Of a stretch of 64,000 nt of DNA, positions 33,148 to 45,413 are shown in pieces. Numbering within the stretch: position 1 is the stretch's first letter; every line of letters begins with the position of its first letter. The position numbers and the translations under genes are program-made. This DNA comes from Hymenopellis radicata (lineage: Eukaryota; Basidiomycota; Agaricomycetes; Agaricales; Physalacriaceae), in NCBI GenBank assembly GCA_015501595.1, contig JADNRX010000199.1, positions 1 to 64,000 of the forward strand, written 5' to 3'. The notes under the pieces are model-generated. The model was not told the origin of the DNA. It worked only from the letters and a program-made list of their open reading frames with translations, and searched no databases.

Positions 33148-34764
33148 TCAATAATCAGGCGCTGAATGAGCATAGGTAGCTTCGAGGCGGGATTTCACGT
33201 AGTCGCCCGCTGTCACTACCTCATACTTCGACGGGTTTCCGGGAGAGACGCATCCGGGTATAGGCTACCAAGAGTTGAACCGTTCAGCGGTTACACAGTG
33301 ATTCAGGACAGCGCTCACTCACCTCGAGGCGGACATCGTAATCCGTGCCAAAGAAAAGCGGCATGGAGTAGCGCTCCGCACCGGTCCTGTTTATCGCACG
33401 GTGAAGCGTCGATTTGAAGACATCATCTGGTGGGGGGATCAGCCGGTCAGGAGAAAGCCGCGGCCCACTTACTTGTCCACCGCGCAAACTGGTCGCCGAG
33501 ATTGAGCACCACAGTGCCCGAGATGGGCACCGCGTCTATCCACTTGCCGTCCGCGTTCATCACCTGCAGCGCAGGCGCCGCGTCTTGCCAGAGAATCGTG
33601 AAACACTAGAACGTTGTGAATCGCTGATGACACGATAGTAGCAGCTTACCTCGTAACTAAATGATCAACCACCGTCGCCGAAGAAGTAACAGATGCTTAC
33701 TCTGTATGTGCCCCGATTCCAATGACCTTACCGTCCTCGCCAGCGGCGCTTGCGTTTTGCGGCGGATAGTGAAGCAGCCTCATAATCGCAGCGGGCTTTG
33801 TCGTCTACCGAGCGCATCTCAGTCATTGAGTTAATTGAACACTGGTGGCATGCCTTGTCAACGAAGAAATCCTCAGGCAGATCCAAGGCCAGCGCGAACA
33901 GCGGAAACAGCTTCTGCCCGACATGCACCGCAGAGTGACTGAACAGCTGCCATCAGATTGCGGAAACAGAGGAGACCGTGCAACTTCTTACTAGTACTTG
34001 AGGACCGGATTACGGAAATCGCGATCAGGAAGATTCTCTGGCCAGACGTTTCCACCGGACATTTCACCTTCGTATCGACTAGACGCAGCAGCAGCAGCAT
34101 CGTCCTCCCAGCCCAGGTCGAAGCCTAGTACCACACACGAAGATCAGTCCAAAACCCAATACTACCATTAATCCGCCACACTGGCCTTCATGAAGATCGC
34201 CACGACCCTCTGGATCCGTGTTCTCCCCGAGAAGAGGCGTATACCCCTTGAAGTTCTCCGACTTGTGAATATCGATCTACATCGACCAATTCAGTTTCAA
34301 GCTGGCCCTCCAAAGCGTAGAAATAGCCCCAGCTAACATTCATCTTATCAGAGTCCGGCAGAGCAAAGAACGTCTTCCCAGCGTCGACAGCGGCAGAGAT
34401 AATGTCCTCCGGGATACCATGGTTCTTGACTGAATCATAACAACTTCTGTGGCGGACTTCAACCAGCGGTCACTTACTGTAAAAGAAACCGACTACGGAG
34501 CAAAGTAAGCCTCAGTGGCGTTTGAACACCGATAAGCCCACCGTTTATGCAGGCGTCGCGGATCCTATCTGCTAAAGCTCGTCGCGCTGCAGAATCTGAA
34601 CTATCTGCATCAGTGAGGTCGCTATATAGTAGTCAGTTTGAGAACGCAAACTCATTATCGACGAACATGACAGGAATCTCTTCAAACGAGCTCTCCGTTC
34701 GCTTATCATCGAGAAGAAAGCCGGGTGCAGGTAGGTTATAATCGAGATGATGATGGTGGCCCAT
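33148..34764 (-). CDS. 2-oxoglutarate/Fe(II) oxygenase, isopenicillin-N-synthase-like
   Basis: The protein starts [16 protein letters not shown] at 34764, and EIPVIDLTDAD opens the N-terminal domain. Next come [14 protein letters not shown], the family's substrate-side region, then MRLLHYPPQ, the iron motif HTD (spread over a splice junction at 33701/33656), the second iron His in STLHRAINR, and the 2OG-binding RYS word in [10 protein letters not shown]. It ends at the stop 33148-33150 after [18 protein letters not shown]. All three iron ligands and the 2OG arginine are present, so the enzyme should be active on an unknown small molecule in the cytosol. There are about ten introns of 44-60 nt; two start with GC instead of GT. 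It lies 226 bp downstream of glutamate dehydrogenase in the same direction. Confidence 0.88.
33650..33656 (-). other. 7-nt micro-exon in the dioxygenase gene
   Basis: The exon TTACGAG sits between introns 33657-33700 and 33606-33649, each 44 nt with GTAAGC and a TAG acceptor. It completes the iron-binding Asp codon and adds Tyr-Glu (HTD-Y-E). Confidence 0.75.
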
Positions 34765-34990
34765 GACGGTCGAATTCAAGATGCACGTACGTCTATGACG
34801 CGCGTTGTCGGAAGACCGCAAGTTCAAGCCCAAGCACTGACACAAGTTCACTGACTAAATTCTAATGAGATTCTATGCCAGTGTTTGCTCGAATATGGTA
34901 CAAATGAGGAAGGTTATTACTTTATTTCTAGTCCATACCATAGTTCTTATGCAAAGCAATGTTGACGAAAGCAAAATTCAGTTGTACTTC

Positions 34991-37900
34991 TTAAGGGTGT
35001 GCCAGATCCCTCGCAAAGTGGAAGAAGTCGACACTCGACCCGTTGACTCCGTACTTGTAGATCTGTAATATGACAAGCTCAGAAATGATGAAGAAAGAGT
35101 GAATGACGGAACACTTACGAAATGCGACGCAACCCAACTCGAAAATAGAGCGCGCTGGTACGGCTCGGGCAGTCTCTTCAACAAAGCCGGCAACCCAACT
35201 TTGTCCACCAGCGTCTTCGGGATCGCCCTACGCATCACACCCTCCCGGCTGGGCACATCGTCGTACAGGTCGGAGCTCTCCAATTCGGCTTGTAGGTTGT
35301 TGAGTGTCGATGATAGCTCGTCTGATATGACCGTGCGAGCCTTGGCGCCTTGCAACCTCGAGTGCTCGCGCCACAAGCACTGGAATTCAGCTGCCGCGTT
35401 TTCGGTAATCTTCTCCTGGATATCGCGGACGTAGCTCTTGTAGAACTCGGAGGGTTTGCCATCCTTGAAGATCATGAGGTCGAGGTAGTCCTGCGTCGAA
35501 AGCGCAAGCCCGCTAGGACTTCCAACGACGAACTCGTGACACCACCTAGACAAGATTAAGCTTCCTGACCAAAGTCGGCATCCAAGACAACGTACCCTTG
35601 TTGGTGCTCGAATCCTTGAACAAAACAACCTTTCTCTTTTCGAGATGGAGCCGGGCTTGCTGTGTCAAGAACAGGTTCGCACCCTCCACGACATACTTGA
35701 AGTGTGGTTTCCCTTCCGAGTCGACAAGGGCCGCAACGTTCGAAATGTTAACAGCCTCAGGTCTACACGCGTAAAATCAGTCGGCTGATCAAATTGATCA
35801 CACCTACTTACCGACCACCGCAAGGAACGAATAGATCAGCCTTAAAGCGCAGATGCGCGGCATTACGGAAATCAGTTCCATCCAAAACGACTTCTCCCGC
35901 TGTTGAAAAGGTCAGGGATCCAGTACGAGGTACTACAAGTAATTGTCACTCACATGGCAGTTTCACATCATGTTCCTCGACCTTGACCAAATAGCCATCT
36001 TTGCTTAACTTTGACTTATCAAAGTTGCCAACGGGACACGGAGTTTGGCGAGGCGTTTTAGTTCCTCACGATCAAGACCGACCGGATCGGCGAGCACGCC
36101 ACTGCCGTCAATAATGGCTACAGTCTTATCGGAGCTAAGCAAGATTTCATCTACACATCAGTTAGCGACGGCTTTGGAAATCTGGTGGCCATAAACAACT
36201 TACTCGAACCCAGATCACCGTCTGACACGAAAGCAATCAGCATCGGGAAGATTTCAATGCAACGCCCACTTACCAGGTCCACCAGTCTGCACCTTCGTGA
36301 TATCCTTCTCCTTCAGTCCGAGCTGTTTATAGATCCCGAGGACGTATTGACGAATGGACAACGATGTCATCCCGTAAGCGTCGTGGGGAACACCACCGAG
36401 CGTCTCCGCACTCTTTCCGGTGGTGAACGACTTCCACCACGTCTCTGCTCCGCGACTGCGCGCATGCACTGCGAAGGCGGTTAGACCATATGGATAAACT
36501 TGGGCATAGACGACTTACGCGCTGCCCAGTCCATCATGTCCGCGGTACCCTCTGTACCGTCCAGTTAGCGGGGAGTACTCAGGTAAGGATGTAACTGACC
36601 GTCCGGCCCAAAGAATAGAAGCTCCGGCTTCCCATACAGATCAATTATGGTCTCCTTGATCCCAGGTGTCTGACCAGGAATAAGGAGATCGACAATAGCC
36701 TACGAAAACGTTAGTCCACGTCCAGAATACCAGTTCAGACAACATACGTCGACGTATTTCTCGAAACAAAGCCTTGGACTAGCGCCAATGCTATAAAAAG
36801 TACCAGTTAATTCAAGTTCATTTAGTGACTGGAGAAACTCACGAAGGCAGAATGGTTCCTTTCGCACCACCTTCTGGAATATCCTTGTTCTTCAGCGACT
36901 GCGTAGAAGCAAGCCCGTAGTTCTCGTCGAACCTGTACCTGGTTAGCATTTGCCTGTGAGCTCTAATGCCCGACAACGTACAACTGCCTCTGGTTGATGG
37001 AGTACGTCCTGAGGGGAGGTTAGCATAACTTATCAAGACAGGATCCGAGAGAGTCCACTTACTCCTTATTTCTCGACATGACAATCCGAATACCGCCACG
37101 CGCAACATCACGGAAACGAATGTGAAATCCACGGAACTCGTTACCTGTAGCAAGATAAATGACGAGTACGTATGTTCACATAAGGAGACTCACCAATGAC
37201 AATGAACATTCCAAAGGGCTTCTTCGGGTACTCGACATCAGGTAAAAAGTCGGGAGTCAACCTGAACGAGAGCGCGACCTTGGTCGGCTGATAGAAGTTC
37301 GTCTTGAGCACAGCCCTGTAGCAGACATTAGTGCTACGAAAGGACCGAAACGTGAAAGGCGTACTTGTTGAAGATGAGGAAACTTTCCAGAACTTGCAGC
37401 TCATGCTTGTTCGGAACCGAACGCCTAATCCTGTCATACAGCTCGACGTCGGTCAGGCCTTCTGTGGTCTGCAGACGTTGATACGAGAGGGTGGGCATCA
37501 ATTCCGACGCGTCTCCAGTCGGATAATGCGTCGTAGCAAAATTGACATACAGGAGCGAAATCTGGGATGGTATTTTAGTTGATGTAAAGACGACGAAACA
37601 AACAACAGACCAGGTCGGGATGGTTATGGATGGTATTCTCGATACTCTCCCTAGTAAAGGTCTCCTCCCTGAAACGCCTCTTGATGTCATTTAGTACTTC
37701 AGCGTGAGTAGGATCGTTCTCGTCAAGGATGTTTTTAAGTTGAAGGTAAGCGGGGCCGAGACGGTTGCAGAAGTGTTGCGCAAAGATCCAACCACAGTCT
37801 ACAAGAGGGATTAATGATGGAAATAATGCAAGTGGGGATGACCTCACAAGCATAGGTGGCCTCCTGCACAGCGTGACTTCCGGGCGCCTTGGGTAAGAAG

Positions 37901-39089
37901 AAGGGGTTATCTGGAAGGCAGAAGAGCAGGGAAGCTTCTTTCATGACCTGGAAGATTGAGTGCTCAATCGGAGGGGCATTGCCGTTCGGCACGGGGTTGA
38001 GGTAGAGCGAGATGATCGTAATACCATTGGAGAATTGTTCGACATATTTGCGCGCAGAGTAGAGGGAGTAGAAGTGGTACAGGTTGGAGAGTGCACTGCC
38101 ACGGTTATTAGCGACGCGTGAATGGCAATGAATAGAAATGGTATACCTGAAGAACCTGGAGGTCCCGCCCATCTTGTATCCAATGACCATGCGACGTTCC
38201 CGGGAGCCCTCGACCTCGAAGACCTCAATGACAGGACCATATCGCTGCTCGACGCTCCACAGAACCTAGAAGCTACGCGTTAAATGATGATGATATGGCG
38301 GGATAACGTTGTAATTACCTTTTGATAGATCTCCTTGGTATTGTCACTTGCCCGTTCCAAAAATGCCTTGTCTGACACGCTACGTATATCGGTCTTGCCA
38401 TTGGCGTCCTTGACGGGAGGTGAATCGGGGAACGCGCATTTTGTGACAAAGTAGCAACGGAGCTGCTGAGATGCGGTTGCAGAGATGGCGCCAGCAGAGC
38501 GGAAGGTTTCGAGACGATAGGCCTTTTCTGGAGTAGAGTTGTCGAGGAAGAGAGTATCGATTCTAAAAAAGGGTTGAATAGATAGGCTTAAAAGGTAGTA
38601 GTCGCCCTACCTGGCCTCACAAGTCGCGCCTGGCCCTTCAGTCGCCGTGAGACCGGCAGTACTGGTATGGATAAAAGTCGCGCCAGCTTCGTCAATCTTT
38701 TCGAGATCGATGACGAGCTTGTTGGGGTCGTGTTGTGTGTAAGCGAGGATCTTGGCACCGAATAGGGCGATGATGTGCTCGCAGATGACATCGCGCGATT
38801 CGCTCTGAAAGTACGTGTCGTCGATGCCGAGATGGGTGTAGAACCAATTGACCTCGTTGGCGACCAGTTGGGGAGGTATGAATCCCTAACAAATGTTAGC
38901 AACGACGACGATGGCGGCTGGTTGGGGTACCTTTGCAGCGACCTCTGCTTGGACTAGAGCGCGTTGTTCCTCTTTGCCCTTGAAGACGGGCGTCGTGTAT
39001 CCTGGCACATTCTTGATACGATGCAACGACGTTTCGCTGCTCGTCCTGGAGCCTGGAACGGCGAGATGGGCAGCGCTGGTCGGCGACAT
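34991..39089 (-). CDS. GDH2: NAD-specific glutamate dehydrogenase (large type)
   Basis: The start MSPTSAAHLAVPGSRTSSE is at 39089 and the stop at 34991-34993, after FARDLAHP. About 14 exons give some 1,050 residues, the usual length of fungal NAD-GDH. The N-terminal regulatory part has GFIPPQLVANEVNWFY and FIHTSTAGLTATEGPGATCE. The catalytic part has GFHIRFRDVARGGIRIVMSR, YGLASTQSLKNKDIPEGGAK, LLFFGPDEGTADMMDWA, TLGGVPHDAYGMTSLSIR, QTGGP-DGDLGSNEILLSSDK and DLFVPCGGRPEA. The enzyme oxidises glutamate to 2-oxoglutarate and ammonium with NAD+ and serves amino-acid catabolism and nitrogen balance. Two one-base gaps break the frame, at 36032/36033 and in the CCC run 35509-35511. In a gene otherwise so well kept they look like sequence errors. 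A TATA box lies about 80 bp upstream. Confidence 0.93.
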
Positions 39090-39165
39090 CGTGTGTAGCT
39101 AAAATTGGATGAAAAATGAGAAGATGGTGGTGGTAAGAAAGCAAGTCGACGATCTGTTTATTCCA

Positions 39166-39175
39166 CTTTATATAT
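39166..39175 (-). promoter_or_regulatory. TATA box of the glutamate dehydrogenase gene
   Basis: The minus strand reads GCATATATAAAG about 80 bp before the ATG at 39089, a fitting place for a TATA element of this gene. Confidence 0.5.
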
Positions 39176-39196
39176 GCGAGACGCGAGTGCAGTGTC

Positions 39197-39382
39197 CTAA
39201 TAAAAGCAGTGTCGAGATCCGGTCACCCCGGTCAAACACGCTGACGGCGGCATCACCTGCCGGTGTCGGTTCAAGTCGCTGCCCTTGTTGCCGCCTATGA
39301 AGCCACAATGAGGACATTCGGCGCGAGGGAGTGGTGGAATAAGGCGGGGAAGACGGCCCTGATTGCCCTCATTTCCCGGCAA
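39197..39382 (-). CDS. Possible zinc-finger relic
   Basis: A 61-codon minus-strand frame contains CPHCGFIGGNKGSDLNRH, which looks like most of a C2H2 finger (C-x2-C-x12-H), with no clear second His and no splice partners. It stands alone behind the GDH2 promoter. It may be an old gene piece or chance. Confidence 0.25.
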   Translation of the reverse strand: MPGNEGNQGRLPRLIPPLPRAECPHCGFIGGNKGSDLNRHRQVMPPSACLTGVTGSRHCFY

Positions 39383-40797
39383 ATTAATTGATATTTATTA
39401 TATTTATACGTGCCTACCGACATCGGACGTGGTGCATGCACAGAATAATACCGGTACAACTACGAGTGGAGAGAGAGAAATAGCAACATTGACACACCAT
39501 TTGACGTTCTCCAACGACAACCTCAATTCATCCCCTTAATTTACTTACTCGTCCTTCCCGCAAGGCACATTCCAGAGCCCGCCTCACCTGACGCTAGTCA
39601 TGTTTCATTCATGAAACGCGCCCGCCGTATACCGCGCGAAAAGACGTTCTACGCGGCGACTCGTGACGGAGCCAAATTCGTGTCCGGCGCACCTGACGCT
39701 GCGCCTGTTGACTGGTGCCGTATCACTTGACACGATCTACCTTCGCAGTCCTGGGCAAACGTGGAAACAGGTCATCATCGCCATCGTGTGCGTGCTCATC
39801 CTATAGCCACTTGCGTAACCCCAAGAATTTCGCGACCACCCCACGGGGATGAAGCTTCCCCAGACCAAAAAAAGGGGGCACGTTCTTCACCGCGACCGTT
39901 GCATGTATGTAACGAATCAGAAACTCTTCCGACGTAAAAACAGCAACCAGACTTTGCAACGTGAGCCTCGTTGGCCTGGCCAAGAGACCCAGGGAGCCGC
40001 CTTCCTTGTCCGCGGAACATTCTTACCTTACTAAAATGAAGTCAGTCACCGCAACATACACGGAACACGTACTCCATGAATTAGACCATACGAGTAGACA
40101 TCGCCGAAAAGTTTGTTCGGTTGTTACACCCGAATGGAACACTGAACCAAGAGCTGAAATGTCATGTCCATGTGTCGAGCCTAGGTCCCCAATTCGCATC
40201 AAATCGCCGAATAATGCAACATGGAATCAGATATGTACGAGCTTGTGCGACAAGAACGCGGACAGTAATGTCTGCTGATTAAAAATTTCAGCTCCATAAA
40301 CTGTCAGGATCTCGGGAAAACATACCTAACCTCTTGGACATCGCCACAGTACACGCGATATTCGCTCAGGAGCTCCACATATCGCGCCAAGAAGCTTACT
40401 CGTATAATCGTGTTTTTCCAAACGTTGCTAGCATTGTCTTCTGACAGACAGCACTGCTAGTGGTAGATCGACCGTTCCGTGATCCAGACAAGGATGAGGT
40501 CAGAGCCATTACCTCTACCGCGCTCGTTTCGAAAGCTACAGTGATGGGCGTACGTTAAATCAAGAAACAAAAAAAGGAAGGGATATCAAAACTAACATTG
40601 AACCAGTTCCAAACACCCAGTCAGTAGAGTGAAAGCTGAGTCAATGACGCGTCTGTTCCGAGCGCGTGAATCGCATACCACGCGAGTATATATCGTCCAA
40701 GGCTCTCCAAGACGCTGCTACCTGCGCAGAGGACAAAATGAAAACTTTGGAATGAGCACTGAGGACGTACACAACGAGGTCCAATACAAAGGGGTAA
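39383..40797. other. Intergenic region without a defensible gene
   Basis: About 1.4 kb between the GDH2 promoter and the 3' end of the CR gene. Short frames on both strands (for example at 39796-40020) lack splice signals, starts or known motifs. Confidence 0.5.
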
Positions 40798-42605
40798 CTA
40801 TACCTCAGGCGCCGCAAACATGTACTCCAACATCGTCCGTTCATGCTTTCGCTGGATTAACACACCATCCTCCGCACCAGACGCTGCCGTCACGTAGGAA
40901 GAAAGACCACAAGGATACCTTTCACCCTTACCCTCAGTGCAAACCCAGTCAAAGTCGACCAACTGCACTCGTCTCTGATCGACGGTCACCTCATCCTCAT
41001 CTACGACCATGACATTGGGCGTTCGAAGGTCTGGGAAGATGAACCCGCCCTCCGCAAGCGTGTCCAGCGCACGGCGGACGGCATCCTCAATCGTCGAAGG
41101 TGCATCATGCGCCGATACGCCGTACAGTTCGAACAAGCTCGTTCCCTTCACCTTCTCCATCACCACCATCGAGCGACCCTCGTACCCATCACCAAGTTTG
41201 CCACAGTACAGCAAGTTGGGAGCTAGCTGATGCTCCGCCATCCACCTGTGTCCCTCCTCACCGTAGGTGTCCACAAACTTGACCACTACCTCCCGGTTGT
41301 CCTCCTCCAGCTTGGCCAGGAATACCGCACAGGAGGGCTCATCGTTGATGAGATTGGTATAAAAGAACTTTGTTGTCGCCCCTTCGATCGGGAAGGAGGT
41401 GAAATGTGGACGTGGGAATGCGACGGGGTCGGGAGCAGCAGTGGTACGCCTGAGGTTTGCATACCATGTCTTCAGCTCAGCAAGTGCTAATCGTAAAGCG
41501 TACAAGGGATGTGCTGCCGCTTCCGTATCGCCGATACGCTGATGGCGGGGACCAATTTTCTGGACGATCACTTGGGTACGGAAAATCGCCCCCATGATCG
41601 TAATCCAAGGTCCAGCGAGAGAAAGCAGAAAGCTTGGGCAGCATGTCATTCCTCGCACAGCATCATTCTGCAAACATTATTGTCAGTAGTGCATGTAACA
41701 AGTCAACAAAATCCATCACACCTCTGACTGAGCTAAATGTCTCTGGTACGAGAACGACACTTGCACGGATGGGTCAGAGTTGCCGGCGCACTCCGGCTTG
41801 ATCTCTGCGATGAAAGGAACAGCATCTGTGTCCGTGTCAATTCCGGTGCATGTGCGATGTGCATAATCTAGAGAAGTGCCGTCGAGGTTCTTGAGGGGTG
41901 AGAGATTGTCGATGTTCAGGATCCTCCGCAAGGCCTCCATGGCCTTCTCGCGCCTGGTTCATTCGAAAGCCTACCGATGAGTTGGGCGGTCTCTTGCATG
42001 ACGTCTTCCGGAATGACGAGCGAAGCATCATCGCATTTTGCAATGAAGGTGGCAAAGGCAGGATGATAGAACTGCACAGGGAGAGCTGCTGTCGTTGGAT
42101 TGTTGAAGCGACCGTCGAGGATGGCTCTCGTCGAGTCAGCCTGACGACGCGAGAGGAGGGAACGCACCTTCTATTAACTCATCGGTTCCAGGTTTAAGCG
42201 TGACAGAGTGTGCAGGTAACGGAGGTTCTAGTATAGATCCCAAAGCAACGATAGCGGTGGTGTCAGGAGCTCGTCGTTCGCGTTCACCATTCCAAGCGCT
42301 TCAAATAAGCGCTTCCGCCTTCCATATTCTACACCAAGCTGTCTCAAAGAGATTTTCGCCTCCAGCTTTTCTTCGACATCGAGCACAGACAAGTCGCCCC
42401 GAGCCTAGAGCACACAGGTGAGAAACGAAGACGAGATTGACAATGGCAGGCCACATACGAAAAGTAATGTTACACCTAACACTTTATGCCTCTCCTGTAG
42501 TTTCTCCATCAGATCTTGTACCGAGATATTCAAGTCGCAATGGATAACGGCGGTGGCACACTCTGTCTCGCCGTGGTAAAAGTAAACATAGGCGAGGGTC
42601 TGCAT
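40798..42605 (-). CDS. CR (Crinkler-type) effector: header, PD-(D/E)XK nuclease-like domain and kinase
   Basis: The start MQTLAYVYFYHGETE at 42605 opens a small header-like domain with VQDLMEKLQERHK. After a middle part comes AVPFIAEIKPE, an E-x-K nuclease motif of PD-(D/E)XK type, with Asp residues just before. A hydrophobic SLAGPW stretch leads to the kinase: VVVKF (ATP-binding Lys), VMEKVKG hinge, FPDLRTPNVMV catalytic loop and LVDFDW as the DFG-like word. It ends FAAPEV at the stop 40798-40800. Such nuclease-kinase CR proteins are common in Agaricomycetes and were proposed to act in conflict between genomes or with other organisms. Frame breaks of one base lie at 42290-42291 and 41945-41946. 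The header call is tentative; the kinase call is firm. Confidence 0.7.
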
Positions 42606-42655
42606 GATGGCGGAGGACAAGTGGAGGGGTGAGTCACAGTCACAGTCGTACTCCT

Positions 42656-42760
42656 TCCCAATGCCCGCAGTTTGGAGGACATATCTCGACGAGTGCTCCG
42701 CATATGATGCAAGCATGGTGGACACTTGGAGAGATGGTCTTGATGTTTTGCTGGTGTTCG
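42656..42760 (+). pseudogene. Remnant of a DUF6535 gene (left copy of the duplication)
   Basis: The words VWRTYLDECSAYDASMVDTW and RDGLDVLLVF match the intact DUF6535 gene at 47816-47917 almost base for base, including the following splice donor GTAAGTCTTCC. After about 42760 the match ends and resumes near 42912 with sequence that in the other copy lies past the DUF6535 stop. All four membrane segments and the 600-residue tail are gone. Confidence 0.8.
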
Positions 42761-43307
42761 TAAGTCTTCCGTCGCCTGATTTCCGTGAATATCTTGATTA
42801 AGTCTCGTGATAGTACCTGCTCCTTGTCGTATCGCTTAGAACCTCTATTCACCTCTATTACAAGTTGTTGAAATCGACCTGCCAGATCTTATTCCTTCAC
42901 AACGCGCTTTTAGTTTTCAGCCTGCGAAGTCACGACGAAGCGCTGACGAGCACACCGGTGCACGGCGGTGTCCATCACGACGTCCTGCTACTATTGGAGA
43001 GTTCGGCTGAAGGTACTAGAATGTTCTACCTGACTCAAGGATGAGTAAGCCTCGGGGAGGCGGGGCATAGTAATCCGGGCGGATCTGCACAGCACGAGCT
43101 ACGAAGATGCTCGAACCTTCTAACCGTGACAGATCAAATGTCGTCGTTTGCGCAGTTCATTGTTCTACTTCGAGACACTCCCCAACACCTGTCTGATAAA
43201 AGGGAGGCCGTGTCCCAGAATCTGCATTACATCAATTCCCTTCAGAATTCTACGCTCAACTCGATCTACTATGACGACCCTTCAGAAATTTCTACCTCGA
43301 ACCGTCT

Positions 43308-45191
43308 ATGTATGCCCCAATTTCTGCTCCAGTATTCCCAACGGAGCTTTTCGAAGAAATCATCTTTCATGTACGTTCAAATGCTGTAGCGCTCCTCTAG
43401 CTGACTGCATGTCCTTCTGTATAGGTAGCTTCGCTCGAAACGACCCCGGTGGCGTGAGACTCCCGCCGCGTCCGACGAGCGATGGCGGGCGCGGCATCCG
43501 TTCTTCAGGCTTCAGAAATTGCGGCTTGTCTGCAGCGAATTCAACAAACTGTCGGCAGATTACCTCTTTAGCACTTGTCGTCGGGGGGTGGTCTACTAGG
43601 CCGGTCATCAAAAAATGATCTTTGGAGGGCACTTGCCGATGGCTCAACTTCCTTCTGGGAAGTAGTGTGCGCGGGATTCACGTCACTCTTGGGAGTTTTT
43701 CCGATGAGCACTCGCAAAGGAAGCTCAGAGAGTTAATCCAACAGGAAATAGAACTGTTGGAGCTCATAGCACGTGCTGTACCGAAACTACCTCTCCTGGC
43801 AGCAACGTACGTATCTCTTTAATATTCCGGGCACATCCCGCTTAGCACTGATGGTCCTTCTCGCAGTATCAGTCTGCAGTTCGGGGACGCTGCATACGGA
43901 TCTTCCAAAAAACCTATTGCCACTCGACAACATCTTGCATGGATTGACAACATTCTTGCAGGACTGGCTACTCTACCGCTGAGAGCCTTAGATATAAGCA
44001 GTAGCAATGAATGCTGCGTATTCCGTCGGTAGGTGGCTTCACTGGTCTGAAGAGATTGACTATTCGGAATCCTGTTGATGCGGAAATGGTTTCAGCGTTG
44101 ATCGCTGATAACCCGCACCTGACCACTCTCACAATACATGGCCACTTCATATTCTCTATCGGTGATGTGCTCCCATCCTTGCCGCCCGATGCAGATCGCC
44201 GCTTGAAAACATTGAGTCTTGGACTTCTCACATTTCTTTGCGGTGATGTCCCCTTCTCGTTCCCTTCATCAAAGAGGTGAAGAGACTCCTGTTCTGGGAC
44301 ATGCTGGATATTCCAGACGATCTCTGGGTGGAGTTCACTCGACTCTATACTCCCGCCAACTTCTTGAGATTTTTGTTGATCCGCAATTGCCAGATGTACC
44401 TGACAGAGTCCTTCGTTGACTTCATATCGTCTTGCAGCATCCTCGAAGGACTGCATTTCACATCATTTCAGTTTGACCAAGAAGAATACGATGTTGCCGC
44501 CAACACCTCTCTCAGAACGTTAACCGCTCATCGGTTCTGGTTTGATGCTCTTCCCCGTCTTGCTAGTTCCATCCGTGAACTGGAACTGATGGGTCCTGAG
44601 CTCTCTGGACTTTGTATAGAAGATGTTGAATATGTTGATGCACTGTCGGAGTGTCATCTATTGGAAGTGCTGCACATTGCAGTCAACACCAAGGTCCGAG
44701 TCAACACTGATCCTGCGAGTGCAGCCCAAACACGGACATTCATTGTAAATTATCCATGTCCCTCTGTCATAAGATTTCGCTAAATCCATTCACAGCACCG
44801 CATCCTGACAACCCTCTGTCAGAATTCGTGGCCAGTCATGAGAGAGCTCTGGATACACTCGTGTCATCCAGACCATGACGTCTACATTGATAGGGATATC
44901 GTAAAGCTTTTGTCACTGCACAATACAGAGTTCGAGAGCTCGACGGAACAGATATTCAAGACCAGAATATTCATTTTCAAGGAATATCATGGGTTCAAGC
45001 GCGTTGATGGTGTCGTGCGGTTTATTGATACAGAGTTGGAGAGGCAGGAGCATGCAGGCGACGACCTTCGGAACACTGCCGACGTGAATCAAGGTACTGA
45101 AGACCAAAGCAACGGTGACGGCGACGCGGAAGAGAGCGACATGGGTTACTTCCTCCCTCAGGCTTGGTACCTCGAGCCAGGTTCCGAATGA
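43308..45191 (+). pseudogene. F-box/LRR protein, left copy (D1)
   Basis: Start MYAPISAPVFPTELFEEIIF at 43308, the same F-box as copy D2. After an intron at about 43393-43425 the frame is shifted and closed by stops in the 43425-43620 region, where the right copy is open. The leucine-rich part (LTIRNPVDAEMVSALIADNP onward) is well kept. One-base frame breaks lie at 44771-44772 and near 44872, and the acidic tail ends at 45191. The damage in exon 2 is more than one base, so I favour a pseudogene, while admitting that some shifts may be sequence errors. Confidence 0.6.
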
Positions 45192-45413
45192 TTAAACAAG
45201 AGTTAGAATACGTGTTGGTAGTAGTCTGTTTCAAGCACTGTTGTTTAGTCTTCTATTCGATCCAATGCATTGCGGTCATTCCTGTTCAAGCGAGTCCGAG
45301 TCGAGGGAGGCGGAAATAAGGATGCACTCATACGGCGATCGAGGGACAAGGCTTTCCGCAATTCGGAGGTACAATGTGGCGGGTACAGATACAAATAAGT
45401 AACTTTCATACTA

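Noticed and set aside
35099..35434. Plus-strand open frames of 60-110 codons inside the GDH2 gene
   Set aside because: They are antisense shadows of conserved glutamate dehydrogenase exons.
39260..39280. A ggttcaagtc word that resembles a tRNA T loop
   Set aside because: No acceptor, D or anticodon arm can be built around it. On the other strand it encodes the SDLNRH part of the zinc-finger-like frame.
42405..42725. Starting the CR gene upstream at 42725 (MSTMLASYAEHSS)
   Set aside because: That part is the antisense of the conserved DUF6535 remnant on the plus strand. The ATG at 42605 begins just outside it.
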